Part shown: piece after piece, positions 1 to 8,730 of the stretch
Layout of the letters: each line of letters starts with the position of its first letter
Numbering within the stretch: position 1 is the first letter of the stretch
NCBI RefSeq assembly: GCF_000194985.1
Contig: NZ_GL878519.1
Location: 476,815-511,309, forward strand
DNA from: Dialister micraerophilus DSM 19965
GTDB taxonomy: Bacteria; Bacillota; Negativicutes; Veillonellales; Dialisteraceae
Direction: 5' to 3'
DNA: 34,495 nucleotides
The notes under the pieces: generated by a model
Told to the model about the DNA's origin: nothing
Databases searched by the model: none
The model's input: the letters and a program-made list of their open reading frames with translations, nothing else
Made by a program: the position numbers and the translations under genes

Positions 1-306
1 CTATTCATGCGACTCAATCATTATACCACCAGTTAAACAAATTGTCAACAGGTGTTCAGGATATTCTTTTTCAAGACTGTCCTGCATCATCATTTCATTG
101 ACGATGTTGATAATATTATCACAAGAAAAAGTCTTCGTCAAGTATTATTTCAAAAAAATATCAAATAAAATACGTCCTTAAAATTTAAGATGCGAGATAT
201 TTTCTTTTATAAAATCAATTACACGATTGAAACAAACTCCGTCTTATTAAATTTATTATTTGTAAATAGAAAAAGGAAAGATTTTCATCTCCCCTCTTAT
301 GTAGAG
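1..306. other. Left-edge stretch without a supported gene
   Basis: No gene is supported here. On the minus strand an open frame runs from about 144 to a TAG at 1-3; its best ATG (91-93) would give only 31 residues, ending in ...GGIMIESHE. Its composition looks protein-like and it could be the 3' remnant of a gene, but I recognise no family and see no Shine-Dalgarno sequence. The plus-strand frame 190-474 has no ribosome site and overlaps the autotransporter remnant antisense, so I do not call it. Confidence 0.3.
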
Positions 307-1192
307 TTATTTATGTATAAAACTTCTTACAAGAACTTCCAATTCCTTTATTTTTTCATTTTGTTCTTGTATCGTCTTTTCCATTACTCCGTTCTTTTCC
401 TTCAATGTGTCTACTTCTTATTGAAGTTGAGTTTGACGATTTTCTTTCGGTGTAGTTTTTCCGAGTTTCCATGAAATATCGGCATTGAAAATATGATCTT
501 CTCCGTCCATTGTACCGCCAAAAGATATCATAGCGTTTTCATTCAGTCTATAGTATGCACCAATCGCTACCGCACTTGTTCCTTTATAATTTCCAAATCC
601 CACTGCAAAATCTAATTTATTTTCCGGACTGTAATCAAGAGAATGAAGTGCCGCAAGTGCCGCTACTCCTACTCCGTTCACTCTGTTGCTTATAGAAGAA
701 ACTCCCTGCTTTATTTTATCTTCTACCAAGTCAAGGTTTACCGCATTCCCTGAATCACCCTTAGGTCCTTTAAATGCATTATCATTTTTAAGTGATCCTT
801 TATCAAGAGTTAATCTCGTGTATTCATTATTTTTTCGTCTTTTACTTTTTCCGCTTTAATCCGTCACCGAAAACAATGCGTGTTGCACTCCACGTATTAT
901 CTCCAACTGCAGGTTTATAAATTTTATTCGAATATTCACCGCCATTGAAAACCGTCAGCGGCACTGCGGTACGTGCGTTAAGTTGTGCCATGTTAACCGC
1001 ATCATTATCATTTACTCCGTTTGCCACATTAGTTACTCGTCTGTATATAGCACCATTTTTCGTCTATTTTATCTCTTCCTACTGAAAACTCATTTGAATC
1101 TTTTGCTACGAATCCTGCTCCCAGTGCAACGGAACCTTCACCGATGGCACTCGCACCAAACCCTAATGCCGACGAGTACTTTCCTTTCATAA
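307..1192 (-). pseudogene. Degenerate trimeric autotransporter (YadA-type) C-terminal remnant
   Basis: Intact members are outer-membrane adhesins with a head of short repeats, a neck/stalk, and a C-terminal trimeric beta-barrel anchor. Read on the minus strand, 1192-1068 encodes a YadA head repeat (SSALGFGASAIGEGSVALGAG). 1050-850 encodes a neck motif (VANGVNDNDAVNMAQLN). 790-421 encodes the anchor (VNGVGVAALAALHSLDY, then GFGNYKGTSAVAIGAYYRLN). In-frame after the stop at 418-420 the text continues as a coiled coil (about 36 residues, ending LVRSFIHK) to a TAA at 307-309. The pieces lie in different frames. I infer shifts at A-runs near 1066-1070, 850-856 and 826-832, plus a probable CAA-to-TAA nonsense change at 418-420. 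The signal peptide and most of the head are absent, with stops and a terminator hairpin just upstream. No intact product is expected. Confidence 0.85.
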
Positions 1193-1241
1193 ATGATTCT
1201 TATTAATAATTTTCAGCTTTTATCAATATGACGTCCGAAAT

Positions 1242-1274
1242 AAAACACATTGCACCAATAATGCAATGTGTTTT
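1242..1274. terminator. Perfect 13-bp hairpin, bidirectional terminator
   Basis: A perfect 13-bp stem, AAAACACATTGCA at 1242-1254 and TGCAATGTGTTTT at 1262-1274, encloses a 7-nt loop. A-T ends on both sides give short U-runs in either direction. It lies between phoR and the autotransporter remnant and probably ends read-through from the pst-pho operon. Confidence 0.7.
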
Positions 1275-1353
1275 GAGATAATATTACAGATTTTGTATTC
1301 CTGTTTCCGATTATTCCGTGTTTTACTTGTATTTGTATATACAGTCTTTAAAT

Positions 1354-1389
1354 ATACCCTCATTACCGGTTCGCCGATAATGAGGGTAT
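1354..1389 (-). terminator. Strong inverted repeat just after phoR
   Basis: A 12-bp stem (ATACCCTCATTA at 1354-1365, TAATGAGGGTAT at 1378-1389) encloses a GC-rich 12-nt loop about 20 bp after the phoR stop codon. The U-run after it on the minus strand is poor, so it may serve as a 3' stabilising hairpin, with the terminator at 1242-1274 doing the termination. Confidence 0.5.
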
Positions 1390-1411
1390 TCATTTACAGG
1401 GTGTTTTGTTT

Positions 1412-3364
1412 TTATTCTTTTCCTTTGTTCTTTTTCTTCTTTTTTTCCTTTTTACGTTTTTCTTTTCTCATTTGTGCTTTTTCATCTTTTTTATATTTTC
1501 GTCTTACTTGCAAAATTTCTTTATTTTCTTTTATTTCTTTTTCGATTTCTTTGTCTTCTACCGCTTCCATTGCCGCCAATTCTCCGGATTCAACTTCTTC
1601 CACTTCTTGTTGTGCCGTAATTTCGGTTGCATTTTCACGAAGTATTTCTTCATCGCTCAGGCATGGAAGTTCAGCCGTTACAGTTGTTCCTTTTCCCTCA
1701 ATGCTGCTTATTTCTATTTTTCCGTTGTGTCTTTCTATTATGTGTTTGCATATTGAAAGTCCCAGTCCGCTTCCGCCGGTCGCTTTGTTTCGACTTTCTT
1801 CCACACGGAAAAATCTTTCGAATACACGATTTTGTTTTTCTTCCGGTATTCCTACGCCTGTGTCGGATATTGTTATTTTCATTAATTTTTCTTTCACACG
1901 TTTTATATGTACCGTTATATTTCCGCCTTCTACGTTGTATTTTACCGCATTATCCAACAGGTTCATGAAAAGTTCGGATAAAAGTGCCGCATTTCCGTAC
2001 ATGTATACCGGTTCGATGTCCAGGTTTATTTTCAAATCTTTTTTTGTGGCTTGTGAGGTTATAAGGTCCGCCACGTATTTCAATACGCTGTCTACCGAAA
2101 CGAGTTTCCATGAAATTGTCGTTTCTTTTTCTTCTATTTTGGACAGGTGCATTATTGTGTCTATAAGGCTTAACATGCGTCTTGATTCTTGGTGTATTTT
2201 GTTGCTGAAATTTTTTATGTCTTCGGTGTCTTTGCACATTCCTTTTGCTATCATTTCGGCAAATCCGCTTATTGTGGTGAGCGGTGTTTTCAGTTCATGT
2301 GATACGTTTGCCGAAAATTCTCTGCGCATTTTTTCGGCAATATGTTCCGCCGTCATGTCTCGCAGTACTATTAATACTCCGTGTTGTTCTTCCGGAAGTA
2401 TTGTACGTGTCATTATGACTTTGAAGGGTTTATCCGCTATTGTCATTGTGTATTTTTGTCTGTTTGCGTCACGATATGCCCGGTCTACGGCTCTGAGCCA
2501 ATCATGATCGCAGTACATCGAGGATATTTTTCGAAATCTTTTGTCTTCCGACGGGTTAAATATTTTTTCCGCTCTTCGGTTATAGTCGATTATTTCTTTT
2601 TTGTCGTTCAAAAGAATAATTCCGTCATAAATCGTATTCATTACTATACGTATATTGTTACGATCTTCTTCCATGTCTTCGAGGTATTTTTCTATTTGAT
2701 TTCTTTGTTCGGCAACCCTTTTATATAAGGGTTGAAATTCCGAGTAATTTACGGGAAGTTCTTTTATGTTTTCTCCCGACATTATTCGTTGCACCATATC
2801 GCCGAGTGATTGCAGGGGACTTAGAATTCTGTCCGTTCTGTATTTTGCAAGCATTACACTTGCAAACAAAAATACTATTATGAAAATGAATATTTCCGGT
2901 GAAAAATTTGAAAAAATATTTATCGGCAGGTTTCGTTCAAGTGAAAATCTCAAAATTGTACCGTCTTCAATTTTTTGTGCAATGTAGATTTTCGGCATGT
3001 CGTTTTTGTCTTTGTGTACATTGTATCCGCTGCCGGTTTTAATCGCTTCGTTTACTTCGGGACTTCCTAGATAATAATCGGCATCGTTGTCGTCTTCGTT
3101 GTCGTAGTAAATTATTCCTTTTTGATCGAACCATGCTATATGTATTTTTTCATGTCTCGCATTTGAAAATTCTTCGAGATATTTTTTACTGTTGCTTTCG
3201 TCTTCAGTTGTAATTACGGAAGATACTACCTTGTTCAAATTTATTAATTCTTCCGTTCTTCTTTCCTGCATTCCTTGATAATAGAATACGCCCAAAACTA
3301 TAAATACTATTATTGCGGTCGTTATTCCCGTTATCAGAAGACTGTTGAATATTTTATTTCTCAT
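1412..3364 (-). CDS. phoR: Phosphate-regulon sensor histidine kinase PhoR
   Basis: Membrane sensor kinase that phosphorylates PhoP when phosphate is scarce. The 650 residues show a first membrane helix (about 9-29), an extracytoplasmic sensor segment (about 30-155), a second helix (about 157-173), a HAMP-like linker, a PAS domain (about 235-340), HisKA with the phospho-acceptor His356 in VSHELKTPL, and HATPase with the N-box (LLDNAVKYN), DTGVGIP and GGSGLGLSI. The start overlaps the phoP stop by 4 bp (ATGA), so translation is probably coupled. Family members normally end shortly after the ATPase domain. Here about 85 extra residues (566-650) form a Glu-rich stretch and then a very Lys/Arg-rich end. 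The kinase call is firm. The PhoR assignment rests on the pst operon context. Confidence 0.93.
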   Translation of the reverse strand: MRNKIFNSLLITGITTAIIVFIVLGVFYYQGMQERRTEELINLNKVVSSVITTEDESNSKKYLEEFSNARHEKIHIAWFDQKGIIYYDNEDDNDADYYLGSPEVNEAIKTGSGYNVHKDKNDMPKIYIAQKIEDGTILRFSLERNLPINIFSNFSPEIFIFIIVFLFASVMLAKYRTDRILSPLQSLGDMVQRIMSGENIKELPVNYSEFQPLYKRVAEQRNQIEKYLEDMEEDRNNIRIVMNTIYDGIILLNDKKEIIDYNRRAEKIFNPSEDKRFRKISSMYCDHDWLRAVDRAYRDANRQKYTMTIADKPFKVIMTRTILPEEQHGVLIVLRDMTAEHIAEKMRREFSANVSHELKTPLTTISGFAEMIAKGMCKDTEDIKNFSNKIHQESRRMLSLIDTIMHLSKIEEKETTISWKLVSVDSVLKYVADLITSQATKKDLKINLDIEPVYMYGNAALLSELFMNLLDNAVKYNVEGGNITVHIKRVKEKLMKITISDTGVGIPEEKQNRVFERFFRVEESRNKATGGSGLGLSICKHIIERHNGKIEISSIEGKGTTVTAELPCLSDEEILRENATEITAQQEVEEVESGELAAMEAVEDKEIEKEIKENKEILQVRRKYKKDEKAQMRKEKRKKEKKKKKNKGKE

Positions 3365-4065
3365 TTATCTTCCTTTTCGTGTTCCAATCGGTATCCTATA
3401 CCTCGCACGGTATTTATGTATTTATCACAATCTTTGATTTTTTTACGCAAACCTTTTATGTGCATGTCTACCGTTCTGCTTTCTATTTCTATCGGTGAGT
3501 CCCATACAGCTTCCATAATGCGATCTCGTGAGAGAACTATTCCTTTGTTTATCACCAGGTATTGAAGCAGTTTGAATTCTTTCAACGTCAAAAAGACTTC
3601 TTTTCCGTTTTCGGTTACAACGTGCTTTGCTTCATCTATTATTGTGTTTTTATATTTTAATATTTTCGGCTCTTCTTTTGAAGTATTTTTCCCATAATTA
3701 CTTCTACGTAAAAGAGATTTCACACGTGAAATCAGTTCCATTATTCCGAAGGGTTTCGTTATATAATCGTCGGCGCCCGAGTCGAGGCCTTTTACTATGT
3801 CATATTCGCTCGTTTTTGCCGTCATCATGACAATTGGAATTGTGGAGTATTCATTTGTATTTCTCAGTTTTTTCAATACGCATAATCCGTCTTCACCGGG
3901 TAACATTATATCCAGCAATATTAAATCCGGTATTTTATTTTCCAATTCTTTGTAAAATTTTTCCGCTCCGGCAAAGCCTTTTACATCAAATTTTTGACCT
4001 TTCAGTGCATACATAACGAGTTCACGTATTCCGGAATCATCTTCTACGCAATAAATAAGTGCCAT
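3361..4065 (-). CDS. phoP: Phosphate-regulon response regulator PhoP (PhoB-type)
   Basis: OmpR/PhoB-class DNA-binding response regulator, 234 residues. The receiver domain (about 1-120) has the acidic pair at 9-10, phospho-acceptor Asp52 in LLDIMLPGEDG, and Lys104 in ITKPFG. The winged-helix output domain (about 135-230) carries the typical VDMHIKGLRKKI recognition-helix region and ends with VRGIGYRLE. It follows pstB after 35 bp, with a GAAAGGA ribosome site, and overlaps phoR. Its likely target is the 11-bp repeat array in front of pstS, so the system would induce its own genes. The symbol phoP follows Firmicute usage. Confidence 0.94.
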   Translation of the reverse strand: MALIYCVEDDSGIRELVMYALKGQKFDVKGFAGAEKFYKELENKIPDLILLDIMLPGEDGLCVLKKLRNTNEYSTIPIVMMTAKTSEYDIVKGLDSGADDYITKPFGIMELISRVKSLLRRSNYGKNTSKEEPKILKYKNTIIDEAKHVVTENGKEVFLTLKEFKLLQYLVINKGIVLSRDRIMEAVWDSPIEIESRTVDMHIKGLRKKIKDCDKYINTVRGIGYRLEHEKEDK

Positions 4066-4100
4066 ATTTGTTCCTTTCTTTTTTATTTATTGTATCATAT

Positions 4101-4886
4101 CTATCCGAATTGTCCCGAAATATATCTGTATGTACGTTCATTTTTCGGAGTTGTAAATATTTTTTCGGTTTTTCCGTATTCTATAAGTTCTCCGAGATAG
4201 AAAAATGCGGTCTTGTCAGATATTCTTCGTGCTTGCTGCATATTGTGCGTTACCATAATTATCGTGTATTTTTCTTTCAATTTCATAGTGAGTTCTTCTA
4301 TCGCCGCCGATGATACCGGATCCAATGATGCCGTGGATTCGTCCATAAGCAGTATTTCAGGTTCCATTGCAAGCGCTCTTGCAATGCACAGTCTTTGTTG
4401 TTGACCGCCGGACAGTCCGAGTGCGGATTTTTTCAGTCTGTCTTTTACTTCGTTCCATATCGCAGCTTGTTTCAAACTTTTTTCCACGATTTCGTCAAGT
4501 TCGTCTTTTTTCGTAATTCCTTTGAGTCTTACTCCATATGCTATATTGTCGTAGATACTTTTCGCAAAGGGGTTCGGTTGTTGAAATACCATTCCGACTT
4601 CTCTTCTGAGCGATATGGGATCCGTTTCGTTGTAAATATCTTTTCCTCTATATAAAATTTTTCCTTCAACTCTGCAATTTTCTATAAAGTCGTTCATTCT
4701 GTTCAATGTCCGCAGAAATGTGGATTTTCCGCAGCCTGAAGGTCCGATGAGTGCCGTTATTTTATTTTTTTCTATATTTGTTGAAATATTTTTAAGTGCT
4801 TGCGTTTTTCCGTAGTACAAGTACAAGTTTTTTATTTGAAAGGATATGTTTTGTGAATTTTCATTTTCTTTTGTGTGTTTTTCCAT
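4101..4886 (-). CDS. pstB: Phosphate ABC transporter ATP-binding protein PstB
   Basis: Cytoplasmic ATPase that powers phosphate import through PstCA. The 261 residues have Walker [10 protein letters not shown], a Q-loop in [13 protein letters not shown], the ABC signature LSGGQQQR, Walker [14 protein letters not shown] and the switch His in [24 protein letters not shown] and the Asn-Pro after the Q-loop are typical of PstB. The Pro of the usual DEP(T/C) triplet is Ser here (DEST). The start codon overlaps the pstA stop by a single base pair, which implies coupled translation. Confidence 0.96.
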   Translation of the reverse strand: MEKHTKENENSQNISFQIKNLYLYYGKTQALKNISTNIEKNKITALIGPSGCGKSTFLRTLNRMNDFIENCRVEGKILYRGKDIYNETDPISLRREVGMVFQQPNPFAKSIYDNIAYGVRLKGITKKDELDEIVEKSLKQAAIWNEVKDRLKKSALGLSGGQQQRLCIARALAMEPEILLMDESTASLDPVSSAAIEELTMKLKEKYTIIMVTHNMQQARRISDKTAFFYLGELIEYGKTEKIFTTPKNERTYRYISGQFG

Positions 4887-5815
4887 TATTTACTTCCTTC
4901 GCTTTTTCTTGAAAAGTACTTACTTATATAGTTTGCGCTTAAACAGAATACAATTGTCATTATTACCAATATTGCAGATGCTGCAGATGCGGTATCATAT
5001 GCTCCGCTGCCTATTCCGTCCATTCTCGATGCCCATACTTGAAGTGCCAATGTTTCTCCGGGTCTTAAAGGATTAAGCGGACATTGCGATGATGCAATGT
5101 TCCAAACTTTCCAACTGAAATCGGTACTCATTCCTGCGGTATACAAAAGTGCCGCAGCTTCTCCGAATACTCTTCCGGATGCGAGAATGACGCCTGTCAT
5201 TATTCTCGTTGATGCTGCCGGCAATATTACTTTTCTTATCGTTTCGAAGCGTGTCGCTCCGAGTGCAAAACTTCCTTGTTTGTAGTTGTCGGGTACTTCT
5301 TTGCATGCGTCATATGTGGTTGCGGTGATGAGCGGTATCGTAAATATCGAGACCGTCAATGCTCCCGACAGTAAGTTCCATTGAGTTCCTACGTACGTTA
5401 CAAATGCAAAGTATCCGAAGAGTCCGACAACTATTGACGGTAATGACGATAGTGTTTCTACCGCCATTTTCAAGATGCTTGAAATTTTTCCGGATGTAAC
5501 GTATTCGGACATGTATATTCCCGAAAAAATTCCTATCGGAACAGATACGAAAAGTGAAAGCACGAGAAGGTATATTGTATTGAACAGTTGATTTCCTATA
5601 CCTTTTTCCGTAAATGACAGTATTTCGGGTGAAAATACTTTTATTCCGTTATAGAGTACGTTTGCAAGAAATAATGCAAATACGACAACTGTTATTCCTG
5701 TGAATATTTTTATAATCGAAGTTGCAACACGATTCGTAATTCTGTTTCTTTTTATATTTCCGATTTTTATTTTTTCACTATGAACGATTTTGTAAATTTC
5801 GATTGTTTCTTCCAT
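4886..5815 (-). CDS. pstA: Phosphate ABC transporter permease PstA
   Basis: Inner-membrane subunit that pairs with PstC to form the phosphate channel. I start it at the ATG at 5813-5815 (MEETIEIYK), which overlaps the pstC stop codon as TGATG. The frame stays open further upstream, but that stretch translates to non-membrane sequence antisense-like to PstC and is discarded. This gives 309 residues. There is a cytoplasmic N-terminal tail of about 30 residues, then six hydrophobic segments, with the permease loop around [20 protein letters not shown] (EAA-like, then GATRFETI). The C-terminus has the family feature AVGASRMDG-like [14 protein letters not shown]. Confidence 0.95.
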   Translation of the reverse strand: MEETIEIYKIVHSEKIKIGNIKRNRITNRVATSIIKIFTGITVVVFALFLANVLYNGIKVFSPEILSFTEKGIGNQLFNTIYLLVLSLFVSVPIGIFSGIYMSEYVTSGKISSILKMAVETLSSLPSIVVGLFGYFAFVTYVGTQWNLLSGALTVSIFTIPLITATTYDACKEVPDNYKQGSFALGATRFETIRKVILPAASTRIMTGVILASGRVFGEAAALLYTAGMSTDFSWKVWNIASSQCPLNPLRPGETLALQVWASRMDGIGSGAYDTASAASAILVIMTIVFCLSANYISKYFSRKSEGSK

Positions 5816-6693
5816 CACTTGTTGTCCTTTCGGTGAAGCATATGAATGACTATTACGAAGAACATAGATATGAAAAATAAGAGTAACGCCATGGACCATA
5901 GCGCATAGCTGAGTTCTCCTCCTGCCGTAGCCCCTCCCATGTCGGATGCAATTGCCGTTGTAAGGTTTACCGCCGGTGATAAAATCGAGTCCGGTATTAT
6001 TCTCATTTTTCCTATTACCATAGATACGGCAAGTGCTTCTCCGAATGCTCTTGTAAGTCCTAAAACAAATCCTGTCACTATACCGGATGATGCCGAGGGT
6101 ATCAATATGCTGTAAATCATTTGCCAACGTGTGGCTCCAAGTCCGTAGGCGCCTTCAATATATTTCGGAGGTACATTTTTGAATGCATCGGCAATAACGG
6201 CTGTCACTGTAGGAAAAATCATCATCGCAAGTACGATTGATGCAGCAAGTACGGTTTGTCCCGTCGGAAGATTGAATATATCCCGTATAAACGGAACAAG
6301 TACCGTAAGTGCGGTCCAGCCATATACAACGGAGGGTATTCCGGCGAAAATCCCTATCATCGGTTTTATATATTTTTCTCCGTTCTTTTTATCCATTACC
6401 GATATGTATAGTGCAGTTGCTATCGAAAACGGTGCAACCATAAGGACGGATGCAAGACATACTGCAACGGATCCTATTATGAATACGCTTGCTCCGACTT
6501 TTCCTCCACCCAATTCCGTATCGGAAGGATTCCATGCCGATGAAAAAATAAATTCTCCGATTGTATGATTGAAATATGTAAAAAGCCGAGTTCCGTTCCA
6601 CAAAAGACTTGCGGCTACCGCAATTGTCAATATCAGCAGTACCGATGCCGATACTGCCGATATATATTTTCCTAAATATTCACGTTTGAGCAT
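5815..6693 (-). CDS. pstC: Phosphate ABC transporter permease PstC
   Basis: Inner-membrane partner of PstA, 292 residues with six predicted helices. The first is at about 11-32 and is followed by an extracytoplasmic segment containing FIFSSAWNPSD, typical of PstC. The permease EAA-like loop reads AFKNVPPKYIEGAYGLGATR. ATG at 6691-6693 lies 11 bp after the pstS stop, with only a weak GGTG ribosome site, so expression relative to PstS may be tuned down, as is usual when a binding protein precedes its permeases. Confidence 0.95.
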   Translation of the reverse strand: MLKREYLGKYISAVSASVLLILTIAVAASLLWNGTRLFTYFNHTIGEFIFSSAWNPSDTELGGGKVGASVFIIGSVAVCLASVLMVAPFSIATALYISVMDKKNGEKYIKPMIGIFAGIPSVVYGWTALTVLVPFIRDIFNLPTGQTVLAASIVLAMMIFPTVTAVIADAFKNVPPKYIEGAYGLGATRWQMIYSILIPSASSGIVTGFVLGLTRAFGEALAVSMVIGKMRIIPDSILSPAVNLTTAIASDMGGATAGGELSYALWSMALLLFFISMFFVIVIHMLHRKDNK

Positions 6694-6704
6694 ATGTCAC
6701 CAAA

Positions 6705-7568
6705 TCAGCGTGAAACTTGCATTTTGCTTGTAATTCCGTATCCGAGTTCTTCAATTATTTTTCCGAATTCTTCAGATGTAAAGAAGTCGATATAGTTTTT
6801 TACGGCACCTTTTGCTTCACCTTTTGTATACATATGTTCGTATCCCCATACAGGATATTTTCCGTTATATGTGTTTTCAACTGTCGGTTCTACTCCGTCA
6901 ATTGCAAGGACATTTACAAATTTACTGTTTCTTACATACGGCAATGCAACATATCCTATCGCTCCTTTTGTCTGCGATACATTTTCGATTAATGTTCCGT
7001 TGTCGTCAGTTTCCAAAGTTGCATTTGCAGTTTCATCCATGCCGTCAAGTGCATACTTTGTAAAAAGCATTCTTGTGCCTGAGGTTTTCGGTCTTGTTAT
7101 CAATACGATTTCTTCGTCCGGTCCTCCGACTTCTTTCCAGTTTTTTATTTTTGAGGTGAAAATATCTCTTAATTGTTCTTTTGTTATATTTTTCACGTCT
7201 TGATAAATATCTTTATTTACCACTGCCGCTACCGTTACTATGCAAACTTTATGATCTTGTAATTCTTTCGCTTTTTCGGAAGGAAGTTTCATTGAGGCAT
7301 CTACGTCCGAATTTCCGATATCTACACTGCCTTCGGATACTTGTTTCAAACCTACGCCGGATCCGCCTGCATTAAGTATGATTGATACATCCGGATTTTT
7401 TTCTTTAAATGCGGAGGCCGCTTTTTTTGCGAGCGGCAATAATGCCGATGACCCCGATCCCGTAACGGTACTACCTTTATGCTGGCTTTCACCGCTTCCG
7501 CAACCTGCCAACAATACGGATATTCCTAATGCCGCAACACCTGCTACCAACCATTTTCTTAATTTCAT
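6705..7568 (-). CDS. pstS: Phosphate-binding lipoprotein PstS
   Basis: Extracytoplasmic phosphate-binding protein and first gene of the pst-pho operon, 287 residues. The start ATG at 7566-7568 is preceded by AAAGGAGAAAGTAT. The signal peptide MKLRKWLVAGVAALGISVLL ends in the lipobox LAGC with lipidated Cys23. Phosphate-binding signatures are visible: TGSGSSALLPL (the usual AGAS-like site), GGSGVGLKQ, and RPKTSGTR. The open frame upstream of this start lies in the promoter and Pho-box region, is not protein-like, and lacks a Shine-Dalgarno sequence. Confidence 0.95.
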   Translation of the reverse strand: MKLRKWLVAGVAALGISVLLAGCGSGESQHKGSTVTGSGSSALLPLAKKAASAFKEKNPDVSIILNAGGSGVGLKQVSEGSVDIGNSDVDASMKLPSEKAKELQDHKVCIVTVAAVVNKDIYQDVKNITKEQLRDIFTSKIKNWKEVGGPDEEIVLITRPKTSGTRMLFTKYALDGMDETANATLETDDNGTLIENVSQTKGAIGYVALPYVRNSKFVNVLAIDGVEPTVENTYNGKYPVWGYEHMYTKGEAKGAVKNYIDFFTSEEFGKIIEELGYGITSKMQVSR

Positions 7569-7610
7569 ATACTTTCTCCTTTCATTTTCCAATTTCATTA
7601 TTCTGATTTC

Positions 7611-7694
7611 ATTATAAAAAGAGAATGTAAAATACTCGCATATCTTTTGTATAGTTTTTGTATAATAAAATGTTTTTTGTAATTTTTTTGTAAA
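7611..7694 (-). promoter_or_regulatory. pst operon promoter with PhoP-box-like repeats
   Basis: On the minus strand the -10 TATAAT lies at 7616-7611. At -35 (17 bp upstream) there is only a poor match (GCGAGT), as expected for an activator-dependent promoter. Upstream are two pairs of 11-bp direct repeats: TTACAAAAAAA / TTACAAAAAAC, with TGTAA cores at 7689-7693 and 7678-7682, and TATACAAAAAC / TATACAAAAGA, with TGTATA cores at 7659-7664 and 7648-7653. TT(A/T/C)ACA half-sites repeated every 11 bp is the known Gram-positive PhoP box. Binding here is inferred. Confidence 0.75.
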
Positions 7695-7695
7695 A

Positions 7696-7728
7696 TAAAA
7701 AAATGTATCGCTTTTTTTGCAATACATT
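7696..7728 (-). terminator. Intrinsic terminator after dusB
   Basis: On the minus strand, a 10-bp stem (AATGTATTGC at 7728-7719, GCGATACATT at 7711-7702, one G-U pair) with an A7 loop is followed by TTTTTT. It starts about 11 bp after the dusB stop and abuts the Pho-box array, separating the dusB and pst transcription units. Confidence 0.8.
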
Positions 7729-7738
7729 TTCATGTTTT

Positions 7739-8722
7739 TTATTCTGAAAGTCCCAATTCTTCTTCGTACAAGTCCACTACTTGATTGAATGTTCCTTCGC
7801 TTTCGCATTTCATTATTTCTCTTCTGAGTGCGGTCGCTTTCGGAAGTCCGTAAAAGTAGTGACTTGCATGTGCACGCATTTCTCTGATTGCCGTATATTC
7901 ACCTTTTTCTTTTACCAAATTTCCAAGGTGAGTTCTCGCCATTGAAAGTCTCATTTCCCAAGACGGTTCTTCTACCGTTTCTCCGCTTTCAAGATATGTA
8001 TTTACCGCATTGAATATCCACGGGTTTCCCCATGCGGCTCTTCCTATCGCCACTCCTACGCAACCTGTTTCTTCCATCATTCTTTTTGCACTCGGTCCGT
8101 CCACTATATCACCGTTTCCGAATACGGGAATTTTTACCGTTTCAACAACTTTTCTTATTGCATCGAGGTCCGCTTTCCCGCTGTACATTTCTTCTCTTGT
8201 TCTTCCGTGTACGGTAATTGCTGCGGCACCTGCGGCTTCTACGGCTTTTGCAAGCTCAGGGGAGTTCAAATTTTCTCTGTCCCAACCTATACGCATTTTT
8301 ACGGTAACGGGAACTTTTACGGCTTTTACCATTGCTTCGACTACTTTTGCGGAATTGTCTATATCTTTCATCATCGAGCATCCGTCACCGTTTTTTACAA
8401 CTTTTTGCATCGGACATCCCATATTTATATCTATTACATCCGCACCGGCCTCTTCAACTTCTTTTGCCGCCAATGCCATTATTTCCGCTTGATTTCCGAA
8501 AAGCTGCAACGCTACCGGATGTTCGTCAGGTGCTATTTTCAGCATTTCTTCGGTTTTTTCATTTTTATAATAAAGTCCTCGTGAACTTACCATTTCGGCA
8601 GTCGTCATGGCTGCACCGTGTTTTCTTGCGATAACTCTGTATGCAAGGTCACTTACTCCTGCCATAGGCGCCAATACCGCCCATCCGTCCAACTTCACCG
8701 ATCCTATTACCGGTTTTTTCAT
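7739..8722 (-). CDS. dusB: tRNA-dihydrouridine synthase, DusB/NifR3 type
   Basis: FMN-dependent enzyme that reduces specific uridines in tRNA to dihydrouridine. The 327 residues begin with the flavin-barrel signature VLAPMAGVSDLAYR (about 17-30). The catalytic Cys103 lies in DINMGCPMQKV, followed by GDGCSMM. Later come VTVKMRIGWD and AAITVHGRTREEMYSGKADL, as in the DusB group. The ribosome site GGAGGGA lies inside the last codons of the nitroreductase gene just upstream, so the two are probably cotranscribed. Length is normal for the family. Confidence 0.93.
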   Translation of the reverse strand: MKKPVIGSVKLDGWAVLAPMAGVSDLAYRVIARKHGAAMTTAEMVSSRGLYYKNEKTEEMLKIAPDEHPVALQLFGNQAEIMALAAKEVEEAGADVIDINMGCPMQKVVKNGDGCSMMKDIDNSAKVVEAMVKAVKVPVTVKMRIGWDRENLNSPELAKAVEAAGAAAITVHGRTREEMYSGKADLDAIRKVVETVKIPVFGNGDIVDGPSAKRMMEETGCVGVAIGRAAWGNPWIFNAVNTYLESGETVEEPSWEMRLSMARTHLGNLVKEKGEYTAIREMRAHASHYFYGLPKATALRREIMKCESEGTFNQVVDLYEEELGLSE

Positions 8723-8730
8723 ATCTGTAT

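Noticed and set aside
1-144. Minus-strand open frame at the left edge as a partial gene
   Set aside because: It is too short, has no ribosome site at its ATG, and no family was recognised; mentioned only as an unassigned stretch.
307-1192. Frameshifts explained only by homopolymer sequencing error
   Set aside because: All shifts are at A-runs, so error is possible, but the nonsense change at 418-420, the missing N-terminus and the intact state of many A-rich genes elsewhere in the window favour true decay. Not fully excluded.
1266-2507. 413-residue plus-strand open frame
   Set aside because: It is antisense to phoR, has Phe/Ser-rich low-complexity translation typical of the reverse of A-rich coding DNA, and has no ribosome site.
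5816-6127. N-terminal extension of PstA
   Set aside because: It is an out-of-frame reading of pst[10 protein letters not shown] at 5815 has the coupled TGATG start and the family length.
7569-7808. 80-residue N-terminal extension of PstS
   Set aside because: It covers the dusB terminator and Pho-box promoter; the lipoprotein signal peptide begins at 7568 with a strong ribosome site.
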